DNA of 64,000 nt from the NCBI RefSeq assembly GCF_016802725.1, contig NC_052678.1, forward strand, positions 3,078,501 through 3,142,500, read 5' to 3'. A model generated the notes under the pieces. The model was not told where the DNA came from, made no database searches, and worked only from the letters and a program-made list of their open reading frames with translations. Both the position numbers and the translations under genes were made by a program. The DNA is from Solenopsis invicta. Lineage: Eukaryota; Arthropoda; Insecta; Hymenoptera; Formicidae. Shown piece after piece: positions 12,869-26,093 of the stretch (its first letter is position 1; the number at the start of each line of letters is the position of its first letter).

Positions 12869-13025
12869 TACTACGTTCACACGTCATCATTAATCGGATG
12901 TAGTAACATTTGTAGCTTTGATACTAGCCAATTACAATCTATTCTTCAAAGGAATACTTGTGACTGGTCAATTTGTAACTACCGATGTTATTAAACCCGA
13001 TTAATGGTGACGTATAAACGTAGTA
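12869..13025. mobile_element. MITE-like element with about 50-bp inverted repeats
   Basis: Left TACTACGTTCACACGTCA and right TGACGTATAAACGTAGTA ends are imperfect reverse complements. The pairing extends through ATTAATCGG and GTTATTA / TAGTAACAT to a unique centre of about 60 bases. Confidence 0.6.
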
Positions 13026-15294
13026 ATAGACGTAGTAATAGACTCGGCAATAGCGTTAGATATATCCACAATAGCAAATACAAATTAAGTCAACAAACGT
13101 TACAGACTTCATTTGCCTTTTTGACATTGATCTCAATGTGCGTTGACAAAAAAATGCCGCATTCTTCTTTTTAATGAAATAAATTTTATTGATGAATAAT
13201 AAAACTCCGTCAAATAATATAGTTATATAATATTTAGCAAAATTTATTTCTAGGATATCGAGGAGAGAGAAACAGCGAAACACTCACTTGTAATGATTCA
13301 TCAATTTTAATGTAATTTGTATAGTAGCATAGTATAATATTAATTAAATTAATTATACATATTAAATATTGTTTTTATGCACTGTGTAACCGAGTAACAA
13401 TACAGACGAGACTAGTAGAAGGTGACCTTCGTAGCACTACCCCTCTTTTACTCCTTGGCGTAGAATTAAGATTATTTGTCGTTTTTTTTTCTTACGTTGT
13501 TAATTAACACGGATATTCCCGTTTACATTTATGCTTATCTATTTTCAAATGTATCTCTCATTCTCGAAGCACGACAGCGTTTCATCGATTGATCGTAAAA
13601 CAGAAGGGGAAGCCCGCTCCGATTTGATAAATTATTTTACGCAAAGTGATGGTCGATACAAATAGCTAATTGAATGAATATAACAAAGCTTTCGTATATC
13701 ATCGTCATCTTAAAGACATGGCAACAATGAATTATCAGTTCGTAGATATATTCGCACGTATTTTTAAATCTGATAAAAGCGTGCTTTCAAAAATCCAGAC
13801 GATCAAATCTATCGAAAGTGGATAGATTATAAAGTTACTGCTACAAGTTTTTGCCTGCCCAACGGAATCCGTAAACAGAATGCGATGGCAGATTAGCTGC
13901 AGAAACTAAGGATCCGCCGCTTCTTAGCGATTTAAATGATTCGATTTCCGTTATCAGATCATGTCATAATGTGATAGCGAGGCTGGCGAAGCTTGATACG
14001 AATGCAATTGATCTACTTGCTCGAATCTACTAGCTTATTAGCATAATTCTAATTTGGACTTTGCGTGAGTCTGGTATTTTTATTTCTATCGCATATCAAG
14101 TTGATCGATCTGATTTTTAACAAGATAATTCAATGAATTGCCAATGCCTTTAAAACTCGTCAAATGTTGAGCCTATGACAATAAGACGTGTAAGATACAT
14201 ATAGAGATATTTCATTAAAGAAGACTGTAAACTGTAGCGCAGTAGCTTGTTTCGAGACAAGTTTCGTAAGGATGTTGGTCTCTTGTTCTGGACAAGACAC
14301 GTTTATGGCTAACAATAAGAGATTTTTGTGTATCAATGGCAGTTCTTAAAAAAAAAAGCTGTACACACATTTGTTGTCATAACATTGCATAACATACTTG
14401 TTGTTGCACTTGTTCGGACTGACGGATTTATCATGCGGCATCATTTTTACGTGTTATTTCTAAGTTAATGGCGATTTTCTTGCCTCTATACGCGAGTTAT
14501 CATGCGATCGTAGTAAAATATCTATCTACGTATCTTACGTCACAGAGTAAAAAGAAAAAAATATAATATCAGACATCGACAGTACAAAGGCACGACAGCT
14601 CCTTTCATGATGCCGCCGTGTATTGTGAGAACAATGGTTACTCGCGAGCGTCTTACCATATCTCGAAAACCGACTAGCTAGACTAAAAACGAGCTCGCGT
14701 TAGCAACACGAGAGGGTGTGTATGCATGTGTGTGTATGTGTGTGCCTGGCTCCTTTTATTCATTAGAAATTGACGTTGTGCAAAGTATATTGATGTACGA
14801 TGACTAACGCAATAATTATGGTGATGCGCGTTTATTTTTATTCTAGCGTAATGGAACACGTAATGACGATTACGTCGCTATATAGAAACTCGACGACCGG
14901 CAACTTTCGTGACGATCGCGATGATTTGCACGGGGGGCAACAAGGAATAACATCGGTAATGTAATAATAATTATTGTAATATATGCAAAGTGTGTTTGGA
15001 GCATACTTATATAGTCGCGGGCAGATAGTTCCGTCGTAGAATTCTTGTCTTCAATCGGATCGGTAACAGATCACCCTTTCGAGAATCAAGTATTTGATTG
15101 AACCGGCGTTGTTACTTTTCGATGGTCACCAACATCGAAAAGGCCAATCGATGGGTGTGTAGGTAGCGCTTTATCGTCGAGGAGGCTGAGCAACGAGGTC
15201 GAAGAACAAATCGCACCTTTAAATAACGGCCGCTGGATAATGGCCGCCTTGCATTACGTTGATCGCGATCATCGACCGGGCCCGTTCTGAGCCG
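13026..15294. other. Intergenic stretch and probable 3' UTR of the reductase gene
   Basis: The sequence nearest 15290 should be the reductase 3' UTR. TTTATT hexamers (AATAAA on the minus strand) occur around 14755 and 14830. No other gene or repeat is supported. Confidence 0.4.
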
Positions 15295-18200
15295 TCAAAC
15301 AATCAAGCGGCACATGCGAAGTACGATGGACAGCAGCGAAAAGAAAGCTCCTCGCGCTGTGGAGCTGCGTAACAGCAGAACGCGTAGCATTATTATCAGT
15401 ACCCCGAGTTGCACGGCCTTGTGAAGCCAGTACAATCTGTAAAAAGAAGTAAATCAGAATTAGAAGAATGACACGCGTAACCTTCCTCCATAAAAAAGAA
15501 TTAAAAAATTAAGTTGCTCGATTTTCGTTTTAAGTCAAAGTTTCTAAAAAATTCTAGATATATATTTATACAACAGTAATATAAAATAATATGGTAGTAA
15601 TAAAAAAGCAAAAAGTACAATGTATTGAACATTAACATAACTGGTTAAAATAATTATTCATTAAATAAGTAGAATAAAAAAGAAAGCACACAAAAAAAAG
15701 ATAAATTCTATAATGAATTTCTACTTCTAAAAATATAAAAATATATTGTAGAATTCTGTAGCAAAAATATTGACAAATAAAAGAAGAGTCCATTCTTTTA
15801 TCTTTGCATTGTGCATCTTAAAATGTAAGTCCAAAATGTGTAGCATTTTCTTATATGGATTTACGTTTTAAGGGTTTCCGAGGTGACTGAATACAAATTT
15901 GATGTTAAAAATTCCACCATATTAGATTTTCAAAATTAATTTAGAAATTTTTATTTCATATGAATACATAATCGTATCCCTTTATAGTTATTTAAAATAA
16001 TTGTCATATTTGGTTCATAAAGTACTTGAAAATGTTGTGACTTTTAAAGTCACTATTTTGAATTTTAATATTTTAACTAAACATTTAAAATATTTTAATC
16101 AATTTTAATATTTATAAAAAGAAAACGATTAATTTGTGCGTGTACACTTGTACGTGTAGACGTCATACACTACCAAGAGGCTAATACTGATTCACACAGT
16201 CTCTTGTGAAGAGTTCTAGAAAGAGGCCATGCTATAATAAAACGATTGCTGAAAAGCGAAGAGGCGTGTCTTACTTTGTGATGTATGAACGAGCAGCTGG
16301 CAGTGTGTCCGGGCTCTCTTTCAGGATAAACTGTCGTATTCCCAGAATGTAATGCTCCAAATATGACGGCCAGTCGATTTGCCTAACGTCGAACATGAAC
16401 GTTTCTCGATCCTCTGGACTGAGTTGCTCACCCAGTCGTCGCACATTGTCGTCCCTAAAATTCCACTGTTTCGTACTGAAGTACTCCAAACAGTTGGCGG
16501 CTTTGGAAAGTTTCCTCTGTACGCGGACCATTATAGGCCGCGAGCCCTTGAGTCGAGCGAGAGTATCTAAGATATACGCAGGTAGCATGTGCTGAAATAC
16601 CACGCACAATTTGTTTAACAAGGCGGAGCTGTGGCAGCGACCGTCCGGATACCAGATCGCATCTTTTGCTGGGTGTAGCCGACAATATTGGAACGACAGG
16701 TCGACGAACTGCTTCCAAGTTATAGGGTTTTGCTGACCGGTGCAACAGTTGTAAATTGGGATGGTGACGATGCGTTGCGTGGCGGTCCTCCATGCCGCGC
16801 AGATCATTAGATTGATCACAATGTCGACGGGCACCAGATCTGCCACTTTGTCCTCGTGGCACAGCATAGTTCTGCACAAACGAGAGACCGTAGTCTTTGT
16901 TAGAGATTTATCTGCGTAAAAGTAACGAACAACGAACGCGATACTAAAACTATAAATACCGATGTGTTCCAATATTTATTCTAATTTTATTACTGATACT
17001 ATAATTATTAATTATGACTGTATATCGTAATCACCTGAAGAAGCCTTTTCCGGCGGCGGCGATAATCCCCGTGGGGCCGTTGCAATTATCCACCCAGCCG
17101 GCGACTGGTTCTCTGTACGATGACAGTACAATCGATGGCCTGACAATCGCTACCGGTAGAGAACCCCTTTCTCGCTGGAGCATCCGCTCAGCCAATGCTT
17201 TAGTAAATGTGTACGTATTTGGTCGGCTGGCGATCAGATTTGGCGTCAACTCCTCGAACATTTTGTCATCCATCCATTCTGTCAGAGCGATTACTTGATC
17301 GGGTTCACGACCAACCGGGTAAATTTCCTCGGCGACGTCGTTGCGATCACAATTGCAATACGCCGTTGACACGTGAACGAACGCCTACGATCAAACGTTT
17401 GTATTTATTGCACATTTTGCAAATTGTAAAAAATACGAAATGCAAATGTCCAGTTTTTGCCTCATGTGCTTCTAATGACGATAATGCGTAAAAATGTGTT
17501 GACGAAGAAAGTTCTAAATAAAGTAAACGTCTCAGTAACCGGACATGCAACGATGCAGGGTCAAAATTAATAAATTTTTGTAAAAATTTACGATATAAAG
17601 TAATGTAATTATATAATTAATTGAAATATGAAACGTTATTGTTATTATTATTATTATTGTTGTTAGTATTATTATTGATAAATACAAATATGAAAAATTT
17701 TTAAATTATTCCAAATATCATAAAACCTTATAAAACATCTGAATGAATCATTATCCGGACAATGTAAAACGCATGTCTTTAATGTCTTAAATGTTTACAA
17801 AATAAATACAAAAAATATTATCTTGGCAAATACATAATGTTTCCTAAAGAACTGTGATATCACCAAAATATAAACTCACCTAATTGTATAACAAATTAAT
17901 TTTTCATGTTAATTGTAATAATATTTCAAATAAATTACTTATAAATATCTTAAGATATTTAAAGATTACAATTAAATTTTAATATTATAAGAAAACACAT
18001 TTAAGATTAATAAGTTTTCGTAAATGTCCGGATATAGGGGCATGTTCGATTACTGGGATATTTATTTTACACTTTAAAAAATAAAGAAAAAGAGATTTTA
18101 AAGAAGAATACTACTCCAGCAAACAAAAGTAAATTCTAATGAATTAAAAATTATATTTCATTTAAATTTATTAAGTTCGTATTTTAGAGCCCCGGAGATG

Positions 18201-21200
18201 GATTGAAATGAACTGAAATGAATTCATATCTGAGGGTATGAGTTCGTTTCTGTTCATGAACGTGAATAAGGCATTGTATACTTTGTAATGAATTAAAAAG
18301 AATTCAAACATATATTTTCTTGATTAACTGCGTGCATTGAATAGATTGAAAGTAATTGATGTAATGTTCGATAATGCAATAAAAATGTGAAATAAATGAA
18401 AGTGAGAATAACAAATTGCGAATGTTATATATTTATTACTGATAAAAATGTAGATAAAAGAATATATACATATATATTTTAAAAGATATATATTTGTATT
18501 AGGTAAAAAAAAGCAAATAAAACTATATGGCGACGTTTATATCTTTCACTCCAAGTAATGAGTTTGCTTCCTCTATCAAAAACATTTATAATCTTTCTTT
18601 AAATAAAACCATATTTTTGTATTCATTTCGATGGAAACAAGAATATTTTTATTTAATGTTTGGATATACATTCACGGCTTACGTACCCAGCAAACAAAAA
18701 TAAATTCAAGTGAATTAAAAATTATAATTTATTTTAATTTAACCGATTTCGCGTTTTAGAGTGCCGAAGTATTTTTGGATTCAAACGGATTCAAATGAAT
18801 TGATACGAGATACGTTATTCATCATTTAAAATTCGGATGTATTCATGCTCCCATTATATTATTTTTGGATTCAAATGAATTGAAATACGAATTGAGTTAT
18901 TCATTATTTTGAATTCAAATGGATTCATATTCGTATTACATCATTTTTGGAGTCAAATGGATTCGAAAATGTCGAAATGAATTCATTTCTATCATTCAAT
19001 TCATTTCAATTTCTTTGTTGAGTATTTCCGTCATGCTTTTTTTTATTAAAACAAAAAATTTATTTAACGTAGGAATTTATTTATTTATAATTTTAACCTA
19101 TGATGCAAGTCACAGTTCAAAATCATAAATAAATAAATTTTTACGTCAAATAAATTTTTTGTTTCAATAAAAAAAGGCATAATGCAAATACTCAGCCAAG
19201 AAATTGAAATGGATAGAAATGAATTCATTTCGACATTTTCAAATCCACTTGATTTTAAAAATAATGTAATACGGATACGAATCCATCCAAATTCAAAATA
19301 ATGAATAATTCATTTCGTATTTCAATTTTAAGTATTCACTACTTACACATTTATAAGAATCGAGCCTAGCAAACGAAAATGAATTAAAATGAATAAAAAT
19401 AAATTTATTTTGACATTTTCAAATTTGCGCTTCAGATTTTTCAAATCCATTTGAATCCAAAAATAATATAATAAGAACTCCATCCGAATGCAAAATGATG
19501 AATAGCGCATTTCGTATTTCAATCCGTTTGAGTCCATTTAATTTCAAAAATACTCGATGACTCTAAAGCGCAAATTCGGATAAATTAAAATGAATTGCAA
19601 TTTTCAATCTATTTGAATTTATTTTCGTTTGCTGAAAGATTATTTAACTCAAGATTATTTTTTAACTCAAGTTAAATGAAATTATTTGCATAATTTTGAA
19701 CTGAAATCGAAACTGTTTGCATAATTTTGAACTGGGATGTATTCAGGGGTAACTCATTTACGGCCCAAGTATTTTTGGACTCAAATCGATTGAAATACGA
19801 AATGCGTTATTTATCATTTTGAATTCGTACATATTCTTGTCGATATTATATTATTTTTAGATTTAAAAAAATTATTATGGATTAAAAAAATTTGATGTAC
19901 AAATTCAAAATGTCAAAATTCATGAATTTATTTTTAATCATTTCAAATCAATTTTGTTTGCTAGGACTGTTTCTGATAGTCAGTTGCGTACAGTATCATC
20001 ACATAAATGTCAAATTGTACAAGTACTCTGCTCACTGACTGTCACATAAAACTAAAAGAGATCGTAAAATTTGTCAGACAATCACTTGCAAGTCACATGA
20101 GAGTAATTTTCACGTTTCATCTCATAAAATGCGTGTGCATAAAATGACAATAAAATATTAATATTTCTTTTTGTTTTAAATATCTTTTGAAAATCTAATA
20201 GCATCATTTGACACTTTTATTCACTTGACTATATCTTATTCGCGTTAATCCGCGACTAATCTATGCTATTATGAAAGAACAAATGGGATTGTTAAACGAC
20301 AGACGATCGGTGAGTGATTTAATCGCGCGAAGAAATCGCGTGATACAGAGTGCAGAATACAAATACACTCGTACATAAGCCGGCTCTATTTACCTTTGAA
20401 TTTGTTGACACAAATCGAATGTATTTTCGCAATTAAGTAGAAACTCGGACAGATTAGTTGTTGATTAATTAAAAATCGATGTTGTACATCACGAGCAAAT
20501 GAAACGAAGCGTTCGAAAGATTCTCGAGAGTACATTGCCTCGAGGGTGTATCTTTCGAGGGATGAGGTAGAGATGTAAACCATCCGTAGACAAAAGACAC
20601 TGTAATCTTTCGTAAAGAGCACATTCGTAAAAATAAGATTGCTATCGAATTCGATTTGCGAGTGCAAACCAATCGCGGCTCGACGTGGCGGTAATTCGAT
20701 AGTTAGAATTGAGCAATTAGAAAAAGAAACCCTTCTCTTACCTCCACATTGTGCATGCGGTTGCATAATTGAACCAATCTTTTGGTGCCCAACATATTTA
20801 TGGTGACCGAAAGCTTCAGAGCCTCGTCGAATTTGACCGTGGCTGCCGAATGGAAAACGATCGATACGGATCGTATTAACATATTTTGATCATCTGCCGA
20901 GATGCCCAACTCTGGTTCCGTAATGTCGCCAGCTACGGGTACAATCTTGGAAAGCTCGCCAGGAGAATCCCGTCGTAATTTCTCAAAAAGCTGTCGGAAG
21001 TAACAGTATTTTAATTTTTCGGAACAATAATCGAAATAGCTGATGTTGGGAAAGAAGGTGACATTATTACCGGTCCGTTTAAAAGTTCCTGCAACCTCTC
21101 TTGTACGTTCTGACTCTTTTTAGGTCTCATTAGAAGATAGATGTTTTTGATGTCCGGACACGATCTCAGCAGCTTCTCGACGAGAACCTTGCCCATGAAA

Positions 21201-21283
21201 CCTGTTGCTCCAGTTATAAAAATCGATCTGTCTCTGTAGAAGTCCTTTACAGATGTGTACTCACTGCCAGCCATCGTGGTCAT
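15295..21283 (-). CDS. Fatty acyl-CoA reductase, five coding exons, 516 aa, complete
   Basis: NADPH-dependent reduction of fatty acyl-CoA to a fatty alcohol at ER or peroxisome membranes; in insects this feeds pheromone, wax and cuticular lipid synthesis (family knowledge). Exons: 21283-21071, 20990-20742, 17384-17035, 16871-16275 and 15436-15295. Every junction is GT-AG, the phases (0, 0, 2, 2) agree, and the sum is 1551 nt including TGA. The Rossmann motif TGATGFMG lies at residues 24-31, the core reads VFHSAATVKFDE and AFVHVSTAYCN, and the catalytic YTFTK is Y212-K216. The C-terminal FAR_C/Sterile domain is in exons 4-5 (KLYWLHKAVQ), followed by hydrophobic Leu/Ile-rich segments typical of the membrane end of this family. 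Length is normal for insect FARs. No truncation or frameshift was seen. Intron 2 (17385-20741) is swollen by foldback repeats. Insects carry many FAR paralogues, so substrate and tissue cannot be assigned. Confidence 0.92.
17400..18113. other. Reductase intron 2, AT-rich part
   Basis: Only a TTATTATTATTATTATTG-type simple repeat near 17645 stands out. Confidence 0.5.
18114..19970. mobile_element. Cluster of large CCCAGCAAAC-type foldback elements in the reductase intron
   Basis: At 18686 a left end reads CCCAGCAAACAAAAATAAA. Near 19635 its inverted counterpart reads TTTATTTTCGTTTGCTG, and the DNA between folds back on itself around about 19090-19110: GAATTCAAATGGATTCATA-type modules on the left reappear inverted on the right, flanking a palindromic core with ATTTATTTATTT. 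Further ends of the same family lie at 18115 (TCCAGCAAACAAAAGTAAA), about 19370 (TAGCAAACGAAAATGAA) and about 19962 (ATTTTGTTTGCTAGGA). So at least two or three nested or overlapping copies are present. None codes for protein. Confidence 0.65.
19971..20741. other. Reductase intron 2, right part
   Basis: No repeat or gene signal recognised; the open frames at 20386-20766 are in intron or run on from exon 2 and are not separate genes. Confidence 0.5.
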
Positions 21284-22160
21284 ATCAACTATTTGTCGAA
21301 CGCGTCCTTTAAAACATATTTAGGAATTAGAAAAAAAAAAATACTTAATGATATATAATTATTATTCATTAATTTATTTAATTATGTCAAGAGTATCCTG
21401 TGTCCTACCTGAAGTATTTCGTTGAATTTCTTTGAGTTACTTTCAAGCAGAAAGTACTTCACATCTGCTTCTGCGATGAAAGTCTCCTACTTTTACTTCC
21501 GTTTCTATATTTTTTACATAAAAAAGAACCATGGATGAGACATGGCGACAAACATTTTATCGCAACGACACGTACAGTCACGAAATTAATTGTCCGAACG
21601 CAAGATATAAAAGTTTATTTTATGCTTTAAATTCATCAAATATTATATTTTAGGGAAAACTCGATTGGAAGTGAAAGTTTTTGAGCTATCCATCACATCG
21701 CATTTTTATCACAAGTACATTTCTAATTTTATAGCATAAAATAAACTTCCAATGTCTTGTGTGTCCAGACAATTTCGTGACCGTACATAAGATTATCTTT
21801 TTTTTTTATTTTATATTATTCTGCCACAATTACACCATCTTTTACACACATTTTCATACTTAAATAAAAACAGATAAAGATTGAAATAAAGCAGAATCGG
21901 TGTTTCGTTGTAATTTTCTTTGAATACATTTTTCAATCTGATTTTGTTATTAACAGAGCAGCGAATTTTTTCAATTTGAGCACAAGTCTGTCTTTATGAA
22001 AATGTGTATCACTGCAAGAGTTTTCATTTCTAATCGAACATTTTTCTATAAAATTATAATATTTAGTACATGGATGTGCATACGTTATACGTGAAACGGA
22101 ATGCACCCTGGAACATTAATTTGCACCTAAGTTACATCGGTGCGAATTAACGTATGTTAC

Positions 22161-22404
22161 CTGTTTTATTGGTGCAGCGAGTCGGTCGATCCCCCTCAAA
22201 TAATAGCTTCTATTTACTCAGACCCTTGCGAGAAACGACGGATCGTCAAGGACGACCTTTTCAAAGGCAAGGATATGGCGTGCGGCTCGACGTCCTCTTT
22301 TCACAATCGTATACGTCGTACCGTAATTCTTTGAGCGGCTTGTGATCAGATTCAGGGTCTGTCGAATTCATGTCGCGTCCCTTGTAGATGCGAACCCGTT
22401 GTCC
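22161..22404 (-). other. Candidate noncoding 5' exon of the reductase gene
   Basis: The minus strand has an acceptor-like TATACACAG ending at 22405 and a strong donor ACAG|GTAACA after 22161, bounding 244 bases of distinctly higher GC than the flanks. The segment has a short upstream frame starting MNSTDPESD but no long one. It lies 0.9 kb upstream of the reductase ATG. A second leader exon could end at 21409 (TTCAG|GTAGGA), and an acceptor TTTTAAAG sits just ahead of the coding exon. The link to the reductase is inference. Confidence 0.3.
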
Positions 22405-23439
22405 CTGTGTATAAAACAAGCAAGACCTTATTTTGAGATTCCGAATGACGCGTACGTTGATTAGTCACACATTAATGCAACTAAGTGCTTTTTGCAAGTA
22501 AAATCATCGCAAAATAAATATTTTACGAAATTTTCTACGATACCTCCACTGAGAGAAATATCAACCCAACGTTCAATTAAATAGTGATCAAATAAATGGT
22601 GTAATTACTAGCACCACAAATTTACAATTAGTTACATTTAACGAATCATTTGGTTGTAGTTGTATAAAAACAATTGTTTGGTTAAAACTACAGATTGTTT
22701 GATCAAAATAATTATATATTTATTATAATTATAATTATAAAATTCATTTCATCAGTATTTAACTAAACATTTGGTCTGTCTAACTAAATAGTTTTCTCAA
22801 TGCATATTTTTCAATGATCTTTAGTATTTTTATGCAGAGAATAATGATAGCTTAATAGCCCGTTGTAAAACTATAATTTAATATAGAAATTCGAAAAAGA
22901 AAGTCTTTGGTTTATAATTTCATTTTTAAATTAATTTTTACTTTGACGCACACGTTTGATCAGAATATTCTTAGATAGTCTTGTTTTTTTTCGCATGTTA
23001 GAGTATCATAAAAAATAAATATTTTACAAAATATTCTACGACGTTCTGAATCATTTTTTAGTGATCTTTGATACCTTTATGTAAAATATAATGAGCTTGG
23101 TATTTTTAATGATTTTTATCGTAAAACTAATTCAATATAAAAATTAAAAAAAAAGGCATATGATTTCATTTTTAAATGTTTGATGCAAACGCAATCGGAA
23201 TATTTCTGTAGGCATTTCCTTTTTCTTCTCACGTTGCAATAGAATATCATGAAAAATAAATATTTTACGAGAGAGTCAGATTTTGTGACCTTTTTTTTTA
23301 GAAACAATTAGATAGACAATTTGACATGTAGCGATTTCAGACGAGAGAAACATTGATCTCCGGCGACATACAAATCAAAACCGGTAATTATTAGATAGCT
23401 GGTAATTAAAAGGGATCAGCTTCGTTCTCTGAAAAAGTT

Positions 23440-23585
23440 TATTGATAAAAAGCTTAAGACACTCTATTTCGTCATCTTTCGTACAGCATAAGCGAAAGTT
23501 GAGTGTGTATCATCAGGGACAAGATGTCTGATAAAATTATTTTTTGTTCAAAGTAAATTGATCATGTTTTTACTATTTTTGATCT
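23440..23585. repeat. Dispersed repeat, copy 1 (partner at 29470)
   Basis: Shares TTTCGTACAGCA, TGTCTGATAAAAT, TATTTTTTGT and CAAAGTAA blocks in the same order and spacing with 29470-29640. Function unknown. Confidence 0.5.
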
Positions 23586-25293
23586 TTTGTTTCAATGTAA
23601 TTAAAAAAAAATAATCATTTTCAAAAAATAAAAATTTTTTAAAGACTTTTGAAAATAATTATTCTGTTTTAATATTATTGACGTGCACAGCGGTAAACAT
23701 ATTATAAAACTTCAATATCAATCTTATGTTTATCATAAATAGTTTTTAGGATTTAACGAAAGAAAGTAAAAAAAAACTACTTTATACCAATAATGCTTTC
23801 ACACCTTAAAATGTTTTTCAGCAACTGACATTTTCTAAATTCATTTATTTATGTAGCCTATACCTAAGTGCACACAAAGTTTGATTGAAATCAGAATTTG
23901 ACACTTCGTCAGATTCTCGCGCAAGCAGTTAAATTTAACGGTGTGTATTGAGGATTAATATCATTATGCGTAAAGTAGTGAGATTGGCAGCGCGAGTTAT
24001 ATATTCCGATTGTAAAATTAATTGATTCAATATAAGAATTTAAAAATAGAAATTCATCATTTCTTTTTTAAACCTATAACAACATTTAATCGGCATAGTT
24101 CTGCGCCCTCTTTTCTTCTCGTGTTGCGACAGGTTTTATCAACAACCGAAAACAAATATTTTACGAGATATTGTACGATATCAGCATTGCTTTTCTCTAT
24201 GCTTAGCAGAAAAAAGCAATTTTACACTCGTTGTAAGATTTTTTAATATAATAAATTTAATATGATTGATTCTTACCCTCAGTTTCTTCTGATCTATATA
24301 TAGTAAGTGTATAAATATATCATATTAAAGAATCTTAAAAAATTACAAAGTTGCTTTTTTTGCCGATCGCAATTAATGGTCTTACTTTAATAATATCTGT
24401 GTGCATAGAATAATAAAATTAATAACGCGAGATTTTGTTATTATTAAATTATAATACCGTAAAATTAATATTTTAATTAATTAATAAATCCAATATAGAA
24501 ATTAACAAAAAGTTCTTAGTGTATATCATTTTTTATTTTGAATTTTTTTTATGTTTAATCTGGATATCTCTGCACACAATGTCTTTTTCGACCCACATTA
24601 CAAAATATCACGAAAATAAATATTTTACGCAATATTACAATATCTACACACAGTTTTTTCAGTTATGCTCATATTTTATCATTACGTATGGAATAATATC
24701 TCCGATAGCCACATTGTGCAAATATAGTACAATAATGACATCATAAATTGACGAAAATTTTGCAATAATTGCGTTATGATAATGTCACAATGCTAGTTTT
24801 ATCGAAATAAAATTTATGAATAATATTTGTCAAAAATTAGACAAATCTAAATTCGAGGCAATAAATATTTTACAATTATTTTAAAAACAGTTTAATTTTT
24901 TATTTAAAGTATTTTTATTAAGATCATGCTAAATGCATATTTTTGTTGCCATATTTTTACTTCTCTTATTGCGTAATTTAAGAATAGTTATGCATTTTTA
25001 TAAACATATATAAACGGAAAGAACGATTTGCTAAAGTATTATATCTAAAAATTCAGCTTGATGCAGATGTAAAAATAATTTTATAGGACATTAAAATAAT
25101 TATGTGGATTCTCGAACCGGTCGCTAGAATTTTTTGCAGCATTGCTCATTATGCTTGAACATCTGTAATAATTAATTTTGATAGTCTAAAGAAATAAATT
25201 AAATTATGTTTATCTGTATCCAGTTAAATGTTCAAATACTTCAGCAAAATCATTCTTTATATGTATAAATTAATTATATTTCTAAATTTTTTA

Positions 25294-25445
25294 TACAGGG
25301 TGTTCATTAATGGTTGTACTCACTTTTTACTATAGGAGCATGATTTACCGACGGATATGTATTTCTAACACATTATTGTATTAGAAATAACAAATGCGTG
25401 CTCTTATGGTAAAACATGGGGACAACCATTAATGAACACCCTGTA
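25294..25445. mobile_element. MITE, 152 bp, TACAGGGTGTTCATTAATGG termini (copy 1)
   Basis: Ends are reverse complements: TACAGGGTGTTCATTAATGG on the left, CCATTAATGAACACCCTGTA on the right. The interior contains GATTTACCGACGGATAT. A second copy in the opposite orientation is at 45055-45204, so this is a bona fide mobile family. The termini begin TA, consistent with insertion at TA. Confidence 0.75.
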
Positions 25446-25793
25446 TATAAAGCAACTAAAAAATTTTTTCAATTATTAAACAATTGTTTTTCTAAATTTA
25501 ATTTTGCAAATATACCATTTTAAGGTAATTCACCAAATATCGTAAGTATCGTTAGTTTTCATGAAATACTATTTTGAAAGAAATTGCGCAAACAGTTATC
25601 AATATTTTATAAAAGATCAATACTTTGACACTGATTTTTGTAAATATATCTATAATTGCAAATGATAATTTTTATGCAAAATTTCGTCATGTAATTTAAT
25701 GGATATTGGGGACATAGACAGCCACATACGCACGAGTGTTTTTCAATTATAAGAACGATTAAATGCAGGAATAATAACGATTTTTGCTGGAGC

Positions 25794-26093
25794 GCACTAG
25801 TGCACACTGGTGCACATTAAAGCTGTCGCACACATAAATCGACATAAAGATAAAGATATGTGTTATATTACTCTTAAGCCTATTGCACAGTAAAAAGCAC
25901 AAGCAACAGAAATAGGAAATAATTAACAGATAATAGATTTCGCAACTTCTTATTGGTTCGCAGATATTTTTCGCAGCTTCCAATTAATTGAAAATTGCTT
26001 GTTGTTATTCTCTGTTCCTGTTGTGCAATAGGCTTTATACTTAGTTTAAATACGTGTATAGCGGTTCTTATGTGCACCAGTGTTCACTAGTGC
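25794..26093. mobile_element. MITE with GCACTAGTG termini, interrupted by a second MITE
   Basis: Left end GCACTAGTGCACACTGGTGC and right end GCACCAGTGTTCACTAGTGC are reverse complements over about 25 bases. The interior is mostly occupied by the element at 25876-26035. Confidence 0.6.
25876..26035. mobile_element. Nested MITE, AAGCCTATTGCACA termini
   Basis: Left AAGCCTATTGCACAGTAAA and right TTGTGCAATAGGCTT are reverse complements; inner arms (CAAGCAACAGAAATAGG / CTTGTTGTTATTCTC) also pair loosely. It sits wholly inside the GCACTAGTG element, giving a relative age for the two. Confidence 0.6.

Noticed and set aside
16455..16877. 140-codon frame inside the reductase
   Set aside because: An alternative frame of reductase exon 4, which is coded in another frame with clear FAR similarity.
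20386..20766. 126-codon minus-strand frame
   Set aside because: It overlaps reductase exon 2 in another frame and then intron; no domain.
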